A stretch of 64,000 nucleotides of DNA from Sphaeramia orbicularis (taxonomy: Eukaryota; Chordata; Actinopteri; Kurtiformes; Apogonidae), in NCBI RefSeq assembly GCF_902148855.1, contig NC_043958.1, forward strand, positions 13,242,369 to 13,306,368, in the 5' to 3' direction. The notes below the pieces were generated by a model. The model did not search any database, was not told where the DNA came from, and was given only the letters and a program-made list of their open reading frames with translations. Position 1 is the first letter of the stretch, and every line of letters starts with the position of its first letter. A program made the translations under genes and the position numbers. Shown in pieces: positions 1-12,805 of this stretch.

Positions 1-283
1 GACGACCACCACCACGACAAAGACGATTGTCTGAAGCAGGTAAAAGTTGGAGACAAAGCTGACACACATACACACACCGGTGCAACTCCCAAGTCATTTA
101 AATAAAATGTGCAACAAAAGAAAGTTGTTTCGTCCTCCGGTTAGCTGTAGTGTGTGCTCTGCGAGACTGTGGCATAGTCGGTCTTGATGGTAGAGTCAGT
201 TCACAGTATGGCAAAACTCCCTCCTCCTCTTCCTCATCTTTCTTCCTCCCCTTTTTATCTTCTGCAGGGGGCTTTCCAGTGTG

Positions 284-547
284 TTACGCAGACATGCCGG
301 AGTTCTGTGTAGAGACTTGTGTTGTTCCGGCTGAGCCCGGGACCGGAGGCTGGGCGGTGCTGGTTGGGGAGCCGCCGGTCTGGACTTGAGCCTGGAACTG
401 AGCCATCTGTTCGGGGCTGGCCAGGTTCTTGAGCAGGTTGTTCTCCTGCTCCAGCTGAGTGTTACGCTCGATCAGCTCTTTGATCTGCTCTTTCAGCACC
501 TCCACCTCCTCGCGCACAGCATACATCAGGTGACTTTTCACCAGGTC
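284..547 (-). CDS. tsc22d1: tsc22d1 terminal coding exon (TSC box and leucine zipper)
   Basis: This exon encodes the last 87 residues of every TSC22D1 isoform. It starts [20 protein letters not shown], which is the TSC box, and continues into a leucine zipper ([20 protein letters not shown]). It ends in a Ser/Thr/Gly/Gln-rich tail finishing SGMSA, with a TAA stop at 284-286. The SHLMYAV box and the FQAQ tail fit TSC22D1 and not TSC22D2, which has NHLMFAV. The acceptor is a CAG just above 547 and the reading phase is 0. The family forms dimers through the zipper and regulates transcription, acting in TGF-beta signalling and growth control; that role is known from the family, not seen here. The 3' UTR runs below 284 and probably past the window edge, since no clear minus-strand AATAAA lies before it. 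Confidence 0.95.
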   Translation of the reverse strand, partial: DLVKSHLMYAVREEVEVLKEQIKELIERNTQLEQENNLLKNLASPEQMAQFQAQVQTGGSPTSTAQPPVPGSAGTTQVSTQNSGMSA

Positions 548-1444
548 CTGAGGACAGAGAAACACAGCAAGACAAGCTTAGTTAAATAATTAATCTGATT
601 CCTTCTTCTATGTTTACCCTAAGAGAGAAGAGAACATCTTGTCCAAACCGCATGTCCATTTCTGACTGGGACTCTTTATTCATGGCTGATGGCATGATTC
701 TTTTAGTGTTTAAAAGGTTAAGTCATAGTAGTGTTTCAAACTTTAAACAGATTCATCCTTCAATATCAAACTAATTTGCTGTTATTTTAACAAAATGAAT
801 CAACATACTGGTCATTTCAGAAGTAAATTTATGTTTGTGTCAAATAGGTTTCTCAATTTTACATCAACATACACTTCAACCGAACAGTTAGAATTGTGTT
901 TGGTGTGTTTTTTTAGACTACATGATTTGGAACAGCTCCACACACGACTCATGTATACTTTGAACTTCCTAAACCACAGTGTCCATGCTTAACATCCCGT
1001 CTATTTGAGAGAGGTATATTTTTGCATTCACATTTTTATTTATGTCTCCATGATTAATATTAAGGACATGCACAAAAGAACCCGCAGGAGAATCTGAGTT
1101 GCAAAGTTGCCATTAGGGGAAATGTGTGACATAGCACAATACAATAACTAATGTTGCATTGTAAACCTCCTCCGGGCCTTGCTCAGCACATGCCACCTGT
1201 CACAGTGAATGGCAGGTGAAAGCCACGGAATGCACACATAACGCAAATCCCTGCATAAACAACCATACAACGTATATTTACCAGAAAATAAGCACTGTTG
1301 TGTGCACTCATGATGATGTCTGAGCAGCCTGCTGAAAGGAGATTTGCGCTTAATAATCTGAGCATCCCTTCCTCTGTGGGCCAACCCCTCCCTTTCCCTC
1401 CTCCTCGTCCCTGCCCCAGTAGCAGCAAGAGAACAAAATGTTCC

Positions 1445-1560
1445 TGCACCGTGGTGGGAGGAGCCAATCACTGAGTGAGTTATTTATATGAGCGGAGGGG
1501 AGGCTGCTGCTTGCCTAGCAACACGGAATAGAGGGAGAGGGACTATGTATATGCATGAGG
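1445..1560. promoter_or_regulatory. Possible internal regulatory element in the last tsc22d1 intron
   Basis: Between the middle and terminal exons is a G-rich block with a CCAAT box (AGCCAATCA at about 1463), a TATA-like TTATTTATATGAG just after it, and an RFX X-box-like palindrome CTTGCCTAGCAAC at 1510-1522. The combination resembles a promoter or enhancer rather than plain intron. No coding exon follows that I recognise. Confidence 0.3.
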
Positions 1561-2089
1561 GAGGGGAGAGAGAGGATAGCGTGTGAACCTTAGCCTGGCC
1601 CACATCAAGTTGCCAATGAGCCGGAGGTCATCGGTCCAAATCGTGACAGAGCAGGAAGCTCCTGTTGCTGTTCTTAAGTCTAATGCACATAGCAGCATAT
1701 GTGCACATCACTAACAATTCTGTGTTTTTAATGCAGCTGCATCCTGCTTTAATTCAGTCGCAGCTCCCATACAGCAGACCACCATGCTTTTCATACATTC
1801 ATTCATTCATTCATTGGTCACAGGACATTACTGGTATAAGATTCCCTTTATATGTCAACCTAACATCATATCACATATATCATTTAACAGGCTATTAATA
1901 CAGGACTAAACGGAAGCGAAAGGGTGTAATATGGTTGTATTTCATCTATATTGAGCAGAGGCTACAGTGTTGCTCAGGTTACATAACACCAGAGGCAGCA
2001 CATACATGTCCAACATGAGACAGGGGCCTATTTACAAACACTCTGCAGCTTGGATTATTGCTTGTGAGATGGTTTAAAATGTCGCTTAC

Positions 2090-2141
2090 CATTGCTTGTT
2101 CAATCTTGTTATCAATGGCCACCACACTTGCACCCGAAGAG
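2090..2141 (-). CDS. tsc22d1: tsc22d1 shared middle exon (52 bp)
   Basis: This small exon encodes SSGASVVAIDNKIEQAM, the conserved start of the TSC22 C-terminal module. The border sequences are CAG before the exon and GTAAGC after it. Its first base completes a serine codon begun by either alternative first exon (…AG plus C), so both isoforms join in frame. The short exon and the long exon both end in AG before GT, which confirms the shared phase. Human TSC22D1 has the same exon structure. Confidence 0.95.
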
Positions 2142-2536
2142 CTGGAAGACAGGGAAGAAAAACAGGTCGATTGTTAATAGATGTGTAATAAGCTCTAGGA
2201 TGGGACACGGTGTCTGAGCTCTGCAGAGTCTGAGGGTGTTATTTCATGTAAAGGTGCCTCAGTTCTAGGTGCTGAGGCATGACTGGCATTTACGGTTTTA
2301 TTACTGCGCCCTGAGAGGCTGCCAGGCGCAAAATACATTCACAATGAAAACCATTTTAAAAGTGTCATGAGAGAAAGACGGTAAATTTGCGTCCGCATCA
2401 AATCGAATAGAGGTCGAGATGTTTGACTTTGATGGCGGAGAATCAATGAGACGGTGCACAGTCTGCTCAGCTCAATCTGCCGCAAATCTCACCAACGGGC
2501 ACCGCACGACAAAGCGCAAAAACAGATGACATTTAC

Positions 2537-2658
2537 CTATTGTCAACCCTGACTGATGCACTCTCCTTCCCAAGCACAGAGGACAAAAACGATATAGAGA
2601 AATTCCTCAGTTGACAAACGCCAAGGTCCATCGCCACTGTGTAACACTGGGAATTCAT
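2537..2658 (-). CDS. tsc22d1: tsc22d1 short-isoform first exon
   Basis: The exon reads MNSQCYTVAMDLGVCQLRNF then SISFLSSVLGKESASVRVDN, and ends AG before a GTAAAT donor. It matches the N-terminus of the human short TSC22D1 isoform (MKSQWCRPVAMDLGVYQLRH…). The start codon at 2656-2658 was chosen because human has its Met at the same place; a second Met lies at residue 10. Joined to 2090-2141 and 284-547 the protein has 145 residues, against 144 in human, with no frame break. The short isoform is the classic TGF-beta-stimulated clone 22 protein. Its own promoter must lie above 2660, where duplicated CCAAT and octamer motifs sit. Confidence 0.93.
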
Positions 2659-2884
2659 GCTATCCCGTCCATCAAAACCCCAAGACGCGATCCTTCAGCT
2701 GTACAAACTGGAAATCCAGCAGGTAGAAAAGTAGAAAAAAATAACGCATTCTTGGGTTGAGGACGTTCGGTGTGCTCTCCGGGCGACGCAGAGCCTCGCT
2801 GCCGGGACGGAGCACAAAGACTGAAGCGGCGGGCTGCAGCTCCGCAGACCGCGGCTCCCTCTGCGGATAATCCATGCAGGGAAG

Positions 2885-3175
2885 CAGCGCGAGCCGAGCC
2901 CTGATTGGTCCGCAGCCGCTCATTTGCATAAAACATGCAGCACACAGGCAGTGCGGCATCCCTGATTGGACCACAGAGAGCTCATTATCATAATGCATGC
3001 AACATCTTTCTACCTGGCGCACTGTCCTCCATAAAACGCTGCATCCAAGTCCACCACATCACAAAAGCAGCACCAACAGCACAAACACAAGGCGCTTCAT
3101 CCTTTAGCTGCATTCTGTTAATAAAAAGGCTATTGCATGTGTTGTGGTGAGCCAAATGGCTCTATTTGCATAACG
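2885..3175 (-). promoter_or_regulatory. Candidate promoter of tsc22d1 short isoform
   Basis: About 230-500 bp upstream of the short-isoform start lies a GC-richer block with two ATTGG (inverted CCAAT) motifs at 2904-2908 and 2965-2969. They sit in a roughly 61-bp duplication that begins CCTGATTGG in both copies. Octamer-like ATTTGCAT sites occur at 2922-2929 and 3164-3171. CCAAT pairs bind NF-Y and the octamer binds POU factors, by general knowledge. The promoter role is inferred from position. The transcription start was not located. Confidence 0.5.
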
Positions 3176-6100
3176 CAGAGGCAGGTAATGTGGCAACTTC
3201 GGTTTTGCAGTCACAGTTACGGTTACACGCAACAATGTCTCCACCTATTGGTTATTAATCATACTAAGAGGAGCAAACACTGACTCATACAAAGGCTTCA
3301 AGTCATTTGAGGGCTTCTATATGGGCTAAGCAGGGGCCTGAGGATAGAGCCTGAGGTCCAAGAGTGAAAAGATGACAAGGGCATTGACTGGCTGTCACCT
3401 GTGAGGGTAAATAAACTGAAAAGTATGAGGAGTGTGTTGTCAACAAAAGAAGAGGGGGGTCGTATGGCAGGAAGTGTGGAAGCAAAGCTCCTTTGTCCCC
3501 TACAGATCAGCAGTTTGAGTGAAACGAGAACACACTGTTCTAGGAAAGTAGGACCACTCCCCAAATCCACAAGATTAATATCAAATCAGAAAATGGGAAC
3601 GAACCCGCAGCTTTACATAGGGGTGTACTATGACTTGGGCAACTTCGGAAACAATAGCTGTCCAACAGATTAAACAACTGTGATGTTCAAGAAACGTTTT
3701 AATACAGAAGATTACTTTAAAAACATATTCCATCCCTCCCATGATTTTCCAACTCTGGAAGAAGTTATTTTCAGATACAAAGATCAAATTGCATCTTGTG
3801 GTAGTGACATGCTCATAGAAATTCAATAAACAGCCAGGAATTAGTTCAAAAATGATAAAGTATGTAATTACAAATGGAACAACACCATAAGGGAAACCAA
3901 AGGAATTAGAAAAAGAACCATGAGGATTAAATAGTTCAGTCATATTTTTGAAAAAAAATTGGAAAAATGTCTGAGGTGTATATCATATAATAATGGTAGT
4001 AACTTCCAGTGGATGGGATAACTGCGATGTGATAGTACTATGCATGGACATGTGTGTACCCAGGGTCATGTGTGCACCATACAGATGCATTCATGTATGT
4101 ATGTATCTGTTTTCACATTTGCTGTTCCTAGACTGGTTTTATGTAACCTGTGTGGGAAATAGTCTACATCATCATAAATGTACTCACTAATTTATTACCA
4201 TCTTATGTTCTCCCTTACTTGCTCCATTTTCTTTTGTTCTTTGTATGTTATTAACATGTTGTGTACTTTCTAAAAATACGAATAAAAGAAAATATCAATG
4301 TCAGTTACTGCAGCCTGAAACAGACATAATGGTAGAGAACTGCTAGAAATGTCAACAAAAATTTAAGTATTTAAAGTCTGTGGGACATCAAACCATCCTT
4401 TCCACCCACTAGATTATACCTAATGTAAAAATGAAGGAGTGCAAATTACTTCTGCCTTTTTCCATAATTATTTTGGTTGTTGTTTTGTGTAATAATCTGA
4501 AAATGTCACACAGCAGACATTTTCAGATTATTATTATTATTCATTTAGGGACAGAATCCTATTTTAACAGAAAAAGAAACAACAACAGAGGGGAAGTAAG
4601 AGGACTAAAATTAAAACCATTACGTGTACAAGAACAGACGATGAATAACTATAACCAGGAGGGTGTGGCTTCTCTATCGCCATGCGTTTTATTTGTGTGA
4701 CCGCTAACGGCTGCTCACCTTTGTACCTTTGGTTCACTCTGAGATGAGCAAAGGGACACATGTGAGCTCCACAACTATCTAAAGCGGTTCACACCAACGG
4801 CATGGAGCTCCTTTTCAGACACCTGTGCTGCCTTAAGCACATTACTGGTGTTATATCTGTCTCCGACTGGAACATTCAGAGTGGGCCTGAGTGTAATGTG
4901 TTTCACTGTGGGAATGTGGCAATCACAAACCTGTCTGAGGGGTCAGGACTTCCTCTAAGCTCACTAATATCAAGATATTAAGTTCCTGCAACTAACTTTG
5001 GCCATAAAATCAAGGGAACATTGAAGGGACTGTGGAGACTTTTAGAGAAGTGGGATGGACACTTCTCTGTTTCCTTTATCCATTGTGTCACATTGACACA
5101 ATGGTGTATTTTGTCTGAATGGTATATTAATAAATAAGTATGTATTATGACTTCAGTGGGAATGGTAACTTTTCCATTTGATTAAAAGTGTAAATCAATA
5201 AAATGTGGCTTTTTTGCTGGACTCGGCACCATGCATGTTCCCTTACATATGTATGTGATGATAATATGATTTGTAGCCACACAATGCTTAATTTACAATG
5301 GAATGTTGTGACACATTTTTACCTTCATCAGGAAATTGCAGATATGCTTTAAATTAACTGTACAGGTCTAGTGTATATCATATATGCTTATGCAAGAATA
5401 CTCCAAAACTGTAATGGGCAAAAAAGGGCTGTAATTGGTGAAAAATAAAATTATAGCTACAAAAATGTTTTATTCATGAGAGAATGGGCTAAATTAGTTT
5501 GTAAGGCCTAAGCCTGTTGGTGGGCTGATTTATTTCTGAAAGTGTAAAAATTCAACAAAAGGCAGCAGATTTCGTTCTAGTCAGATGTGTATGTTAAAGT
5601 GAACCATCATGAGCCAGACACGCTTTCATGTATAGTCAAACATACCATCGTGCACGTGAAGAACGCAAGAACATTGTGTCCTCTTCCACACTGCTACCCC
5701 TTCAGGGCAGCAGAACAGTTAGGACATGCTAAGGTGTAAATGTATGTACTGCTGCAGGTGGAGAGGGGCACCTGTTTCACATGCTGATGTTTTAAGATGC
5801 AATTGACAACTTAAGATGTCAAATTTCCACAGACCGTCCGGACATCTGGAAGGCCGACATGCACTTTTTGCCCTCCCGAACAACATGTAGATGACAGGAC
5901 GGCACCACATCAACATCAATCGCACGGATACACAAACATAAAACAAAAGCCCTGTGGCGTCTGTTCTCATTAAGCCACAGGACCCTGACCCCACCATACC
6001 CATAGCACTGCCGACCCCCTCCCTCGATAACACTACAGTCATCGTTACCTCTTCAGATGCTTCTCCAGCTCCCAGAAGAACAGCTTTACGGCCATGGCGT

Positions 6101-9100
6101 TCCTGCCCTGCGCTCCTCCTGACCCAGCCAGCCCCTTCTCTCTCATTGATGCTGTCAGGCTAAATCACACGACCAAGCAGAGGGCCCCTACCCGCACCCC
6201 AAAAACAGCCAAAACAAACACCACCTCCACCCTCCACCACCACTGCACCTCCTCTGTCCTCCTGACCTGCGCCCTTTGGCCCCGACCCCCCTCGGCTTCA
6301 CATTGGGGAGACTGACCAACAATAGAGGACAGGACGGAGCTGTGTAAAACAGGGATGGGAGTGTGTATACACCGGGAGCGCGCGTTTGTGTGTTAAGTCC
6401 CTCTGATTGCCCCCTTACTAAGCCGCCCTGTTCCTGAATAACATATAGACGCTCAAATGATTGGGCATAGAGCATGACGGTGGGCTGTGATGTCACTGCA
6501 TTAAGAATCGCGCCACCTCCCCCTCAGTCGTTATGTAAAATGTCAACAGAGATTAGACTGATTCCGTCCAATGGGATGAGCCATTTTTGACCACACACCC
6601 TATCGGCATGTGCATAAGCCCCTCCCTCTGGTCACTTATTTCCTGCAACATCCTCTCTATAGAGGTGATGGTACGCAGTCAACTGTATTTAAAGTGTGTG
6701 CATTCATCAGTCACCATCAACCCTGAAAAGACAACACACATCCACTTCTCAAAAGATGTGTGTATTATACCAGGAGTGCCTTGAGTTGTCCTGTCACTCC
6801 TCATCAGTGGATGCACCATGGACACCCACTCTCAGTGTGCTTCTTCAATGGAACATGCCTCACGTGTACCTCCAAACAAGACAGAAAACTGCCATGCACC
6901 CGCACACAGTCAACAGAACAGTGTGAACAAAGCGATCAAAACAAAGTGGATGCGTAGACTGCACATGACACAAAAAGTCTCAAAACAGCATCTTAGTTCT
7001 GAGAAAGTGCACTCACTGCAGAGAACAAAGAGGAGAGCTGATGCTGATCGGGGACTGCAGTGGGGGACCACAAAATGGCGGCGAGCGGCACGCACAACCA
7101 GTTTGTGGAGGAATTTAGCTCAACGCACACAGAGAAATTATTAACCTCATTAGGCCGAGGTCACATCTTCCATTCTTCCCCTCACTGTATGTGTCACTAA
7201 TCCAAGAAACACTAGTGGACACCAAGCGGACAGACGTGAAAATAAAGTTACGCGGAGATATAAAATGTCTCCAGAATGTTGTTATGTGGTCAACTTATGA
7301 CTCGAGGAACCTACAAATCGACTCAAACGTGACAAAGTGGTGTCGTGAAAACACAAATGTTCTCGTTCTCATTGATCTGTACATCGTGTTCCAGCAGATT
7401 TGAGGGTCAGTGTGCGCATGCTCACTTAGAACAAAAGACTCCAAATGGGTCTGAGGGAAGACGTTACTTTCAGCCAATGGAACATAGCGCAACAATCTTG
7501 GCAGCCAATGTAAAGAGACCTTGACACTGTGACGTCACAGATTGCCCAGATGGGATGCTCTCATTCATTATGTATCCACGTCCATCTAAAGCTTGTATAT
7601 ACAGTGTGTGCATGGCATGTACAAAGGGCCTGACCCATATATTACCTAACTGGTATGTTAAACCTCTCTGTGGATGCAGACAACACTCAGGGACGTCTAT
7701 CCAGGCAGGAGTAGTTTGCCATAATCCTGACCACAACAGCTTAGATCAAAGTCACTCTAATGCTAAATATAAGTCTTCAGCATTGACTAAGCTACCTTGT
7801 TGCTTGACTTTTTTTTAGTTAAGTATTGAGGTCTCATCTCTGCCAAACACTGGATGAAATACTTAACAGTCAGAGCTCATTTAAACTCCTCTTCCAGTCT
7901 TTAACAGATATGTGATGTATGGGATCCTCATCCATCACAAAACCTTCCAGTGATTTTAAAATATTTTATGACTTAACCTGATGTCAGCTGCAAGAATCTG
8001 AGCAGATCCACTCAGAAAAGACAATGGTGGTGGTGTAGACCTTCACCACACCCTGTGCAGCTTATATAAGGGTGGATGTGGAGCCGCGGTGTGGCAGTGG
8101 TTAATCTAGATGTGGAGAAAACAGAGCAGATGGTGCTCACTTTGCCCACAGTTAAAAACACAGACTTGCACTGCAAACACAGAAATAAAAAAAAGTGAGA
8201 CCTGTGCTTAGACGTAAACATGTTACAGACTAAAAGTGGGTTGAAAAAATGCTGATTTAACAAAATCTGTACATGAAGCTTTGGCAGAATATAATTTTTC
8301 CATTTTTAGAGAATATGAAACATCAAAAACGAAAATGGGACAGCTAGATGAAGATGACGAGAAGTAATGGTCATCACAGTGTGTTTTCTATAATACTGTA
8401 GAAGTGTGAAATCAGTTTTTTAAATGCACATAATCACAAAGGATGACATGAGGATGAATGCTGAATGCTTTCTGCTGTAGCTTCTGTACACTTATGTTCT
8501 GCCTGCCTTTTACCTCCAGCCCGTCTTTATCCGTGTTCCCTCTCACAAAAGCGCCCAGCTGAGTGTAAGTAACGCTTCCGCCTCACTGTATTATGTGCTT
8601 TGAGTGAAAGCAGTGTGTGGTCCTGAAAAGGAGCCAACGTGACCAGAACTGTAACTTACTGGAAAATTAAACTAAAACTGTGGAAGTGAAGTCGTCAGTT
8701 TGACAGGCAGGAACATCAGATGTTAACACATGAGCCCACCTCACAGCACTATCCACATAAACACAACATCATCCCTATTTGTTTTCCTAAGATGCGCTGT
8801 GATTCGCTCGCCTCCCAATGCATCACTTCTCCTCAAGCGGTTGGGAGACATGAGCTTCTGTGTGTCTGAGCGGGACCGTACATCACCCATGTGTGTGTTC
8901 TTGTATCAGCCGGTGTGTGTATGTGTGAGTGAGGCTGTGTAGACTGGCGGAATCCGGTTTTGGAGGGCTTTTAACGTTGGCATTTATACAGCGGAGGACC
9001 AAGGCCGACAGCAAGATCAAATCCTACTGCACCACACACACACAGACACTACAATTGAGTGAAAGACGCATGTATTTATTTTGGAAATGTGTAAAATAAA

Positions 9101-9840
9101 AAAAACAAGCAGTGGAAAGAATGTGCAACATGCAATCATTGTCCATTTCCAAGGTATAATTCTGGGATTGCAAACCAATTAAGGTAGCATTCAAAATCCA
9201 CCTTCTTCTTGATTACAAGGAGGAGGAGGAGCTCCTTGATCTTTTCCCAAATACAGACACAACAAAACAAACGCCCAAGCATTTCTCATGGCATCACAGA
9301 GCTTGAGGGCAGCGGCTCCTTGGAGCGTAAATGAAACGTTCTCTGCCATGCACGCAATGCCTTACATAACAGCCTTGGTGCCATATGGACCATGGGAGAG
9401 AGACTGAAAGAGAAGAGTGAAGGAGAAGAGGCTCCTGCTGGCCTGTCAGATCTAATGGCTCTACGAGTACTATGCAGACATGCCTTTTTGTTCAGATGGA
9501 TGAGGTATTGACTTTCAGTACCCCCCCCGACACATTCCCACACTACTATGAGAATACCTCTTAAAGGGCAAAAATAAGTGGGCAGGTTTGCAGCTTTTTT
9601 CATTTACTGTGGACTGTAGAAATCATCAAAAAATACTCCAAATACCAATACAGAGGCCTTTTGAATACCCATGCAGAGTCATCTTTTGTCAAAAAGCACA
9701 TATGGGCACATGACCAAGGGAAGGTTAACATCTAGATCAAAAAATAAATTGAAAATCACCTTCTGTAGACTTATGTATTTTGAAAGTACATTACTACTAG
9801 TGTCCAGTACAAGTTCTGCTTTTTTAGAAAAATGTAAAAA
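3176..9840. other. Long tsc22d1 intron, first part, no gene seen
   Basis: This stretch lies between the two tsc22d1 promoters. I see no exon with coding similarity. The segment at about 3,300-4,300 ends in an A-rich tail after CGAATAAAAG and could be a decayed LINE 3' end on the plus strand, but no diagnostic protein motif is left. The block at about 5,940-7,150 is less AT-rich and contains short conserved-looking boxes such as GTGATGTCACTGCA (CRE-like, about 6,490). It could hold enhancers, which is inference only. Confidence 0.5.
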
Positions 9841-9939
9841 AAAAAAAAAAAATACTTGGATTGCATTATATTCAGCCTAAATTTGTGTTGTCTGTCAGTA
9901 CAATTCAAAGCATAACTATAATCCACTACTATTGGACCT

Positions 9940-9971
9940 ATATTGAAATAATAATAATAATAATAATAATG

Positions 9972-10016
<45 letters not shown>
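9940..10016. repeat. Imperfect ATA/ATG trinucleotide microsatellite
   Basis: A run of ATA units interrupted by ATG and GATA variants, followed by a cleaner AAT/ATA stretch. It lies in the long tsc22d1 intron near two homopolymers: A about 17 long near 9,838 and T about 25 long near 10,423. Confidence 0.85.
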
Positions 10017-10019
<3 letters not shown>

Positions 10020-10830
10020 CCTTTTGCGACTCTTTTTACAGTGGTTACAAATATCTAATAAACTAAGATAAATATATGATAAAATATATTAAATTAGTTT
10101 GTTAAGGTATTGACGTTGTAGATATTATATATACAGAAGGTTTTACTAATAAATATGCTGAACAAACAATTCAAACTTGTAATTATTCTCCCTTGTCCAT
10201 CAGTTACCATAATGGCTGTGCTCATCAGTTACTGAAACACTTAGCTAAACTCTTGCTATTTTATGCCCTTATATATTGAAAAAATACAAACTGTTTACTG
10301 TTTTGCAAAATAGACACTCTGGAGGATTTTACAATTTTATGAAAATTGGAACCACAATTTAAGGCAAGTTTTACAAAGTACTCAAAAACATTTGTTAATT
10401 TTCTGTCCATCTGTTAGAGAGGTTTTTTTTTTTTTTTTTTTTTTTTTAAACTGTTTTTAAGCCAGAAAATTAGGTTAAACCTTTTTTCAATCACACATCT
10501 AAACGTGCTCATTATTCCCTGCAAAATGAGGTATCATTTATCTTTCTACTATAAATAGTTGTGAAAGGGCAAACAAAAATGTATGTCCAATCCGCTGCCA
10601 CATGGTCAGCCCCATACACAAAACATGTTTTTTATGATTTTTTTGTCATTATAAATTTGGGTTTTGCCATTTACAGAGAAAAAACAACTTTGAGCAAAAT
10701 TTTGTTTCCTCAGAGTTGAGAAAAGTACATACATTCTTTATTTATGTAGTACTTATTTAAAACATATACTCTGGGTTTCCTATAATTGCTGATACCTCTT
10801 CTATTTTATGATACGTTAATTCCTTTAGAA

Positions 10831-11503
10831 CAAGGGTGTCAAACTCATTTTGGCTCAGGGGCCACATTTAGACCATTTTGATCTTAAGTGGGCCAGACCA
10901 GTAAAATAATGATATAATAGCCTATAAATAATGACAACTCCAAATTTTTCTCTTTGTTTTAGTACAAAAAACCCCCATTAAATTATGAAAATATTTACAT
11001 TCTACAAAAAAGATGTGTATAACCCAAAAAAAAAAAAAAAAATTCATTAGAAACATTTGTGCAATTTTGACAGTATTATGCTTCAACTTATTATTTATAC
11101 ATGTACACACAATTGCTACACAAACATTTGGTAACAGGCAAAATATTGTTAAAATTGTGGAGTTTGGAACTGAAACAAGAACAGTTTCTTCAATATGACA
11201 TCTCAGCTTATTATTAACCCAACTTACAAATCATAGTGGATCTACAGTTTTTATTTTTTCACTTAAATTTTTTTTAACATAATTTTGAAGAAGAAAATTT
11301 GTTTTTGTCATTATTTATAGGTTATTATGTTACTATTTTACTTGAGATCACATTGGTCTGTAAGTGGAACATGAACTAAAAGGATTTTGACAACCTTGAC
11401 TGTTAATATCTTCAGTGTAATTTTTACACTTTCATCCTGTGGGCCAGACTGGAATCTTTGGCGGGCCGCTTTTGGCCCGCGAGGCGTGTGTTTGAGACCC
11501 CTG
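10831..11503. mobile_element. Non-autonomous hAT DNA transposon (673 bp)
   Basis: The left end is CAAGGGTGTCAAACTCATTT and the right end, reversed, begins CAGGGGTCTCAAACACACG. These match the CAGGGGTGTCAAACTC ends common to vertebrate hAT elements. The 8 bp on each side, CTTTAGAA at 10823-10830 and TTTTAGAA at 11504-11511, form a target-site duplication with one mismatch, as hAT elements make. Both subterminal regions carry GGGCCAGAC or GGCCCGC blocks. The AT-rich interior has no transposase reading frame. Confidence 0.85.
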
Positions 11504-12283
11504 TTTTAGAATGTCTTTGCTCAACTTTCAATATGGACACGATGAGGATGCTAAAATCCATGGACTGCCCTCTAGTTCATGTACACTTTTGGTATAACTG
11601 TGAAGATACAAGCGAGTATATTGTTTTGCTAGACTGCACTTTATAAAAAAAATAAATTTTTAACATCATGATGCCTGTGTGATATGTAATATTTACCCAT
11701 GGATACACCAAGAATAGTTTTGTTCCCCCACCCATCTGCCTTAGCATAGCACAAAGCGTTAGCACATAGTACATGTTAAGAGCCCTTGAAAGCCTTTTTT
11801 TTAATGCCAGAGGAAACCAGCGGAAGCGCCAACCACTACGCTGCCACACTGCCCAAATCATGCATTATAATAGTAACACTGCAAAATAACCCATTATTCT
11901 CCTCAAATACTTAAAACTGAACTACAATATCACAACTAATAATAAAACCAGCAGTCTCATTTACTGACATTTAAGGCCTTAATTTACCCCTGCTCTAACT
12001 CCACCCACCATATGATTCAGAAAACAGATACAAAATGTGTGAGATGAAGATGATAAGTGGTTCAATGTGCATGTGAGACAGGAGTAGTCTAGGGTCAAAC
12101 ATATGAGAAAATCACAAGACACTTAGGCATACAGAACCAAATGAAGGTTTAGTCTGGCTATTTCTACTGGTTTTATCATGTGATAAACTTATATAGTATA
12201 TTATTAATATTTTTTATATTAAATATAGCTTTAATTAAAAGAAAAAATCCATGATGTAGAGTTGTACTAAAACAATACTTAAA

Positions 12284-12805
12284 CAGGGTTTCTGCAGGTA
12301 TCTGCAAATCTAATTTATTGCTTTTTATTTCCACTTTAAACAAATTTAATGCCCATTGCAAACTGCAGATACAGTTTTATGGCGGTTTACCATCGACAGG
12401 CTTTAACCAGGTTCTAAATAATTCCTCCTCCACCCACTTCTACTGAAACTTGCATTTTCCCATTTTTCTGACATTTGTTAATATTCCCTCCGCTCTTTCG
12501 CCACAGCATGAGCACGCTCACAGCACATTACATTCCAAGCATCCGGTGATGTGACTGTGTATTGGCCATAAACAATAGCCAATTAAAGGGTTTCACCTGT
12601 CAATCATCACACTATACTTCCAATCAAAATTATTAAATGTTTATATAATCAAAATAAATCGTGAATAACAATGCTTTTTTCCATGAAGTGTATGCAATTT
12701 TTTAATGCCTCTGGACATTGAATTTAATGCTTTTTAATGCCATTTAAGGCCTTTCACAAAATCTATTTGTCTTTTAATGGTTTTTAATGACCTGCAGAAA
12801 CCGTG
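12284..12805. mobile_element. Small inverted-repeat DNA element (about 520 bp)
   Basis: The ends are CAGGGTTTCTGCAGGT and, reversed, CACGGTTTCTGCAGGT, so the terminal inverted repeats match at 15 of 16 bases. TTAAA-type sequence flanks both ends (…CTTAAA before, TTAAAG after), giving a possible 4-5 bp target duplication. That duplication would fit TTAA-targeting elements better than hAT, but the chance match is not negligible. Just inside both ends are several short TTTAATGC motifs. No protein frame was found. Confidence 0.65.

Noticed and set aside
1148-1471. Overlapping minus-strand frames of about 100 residues in the tsc22d1 intron
   Set aside because: Low-complexity composition, no family match and no good splice borders.
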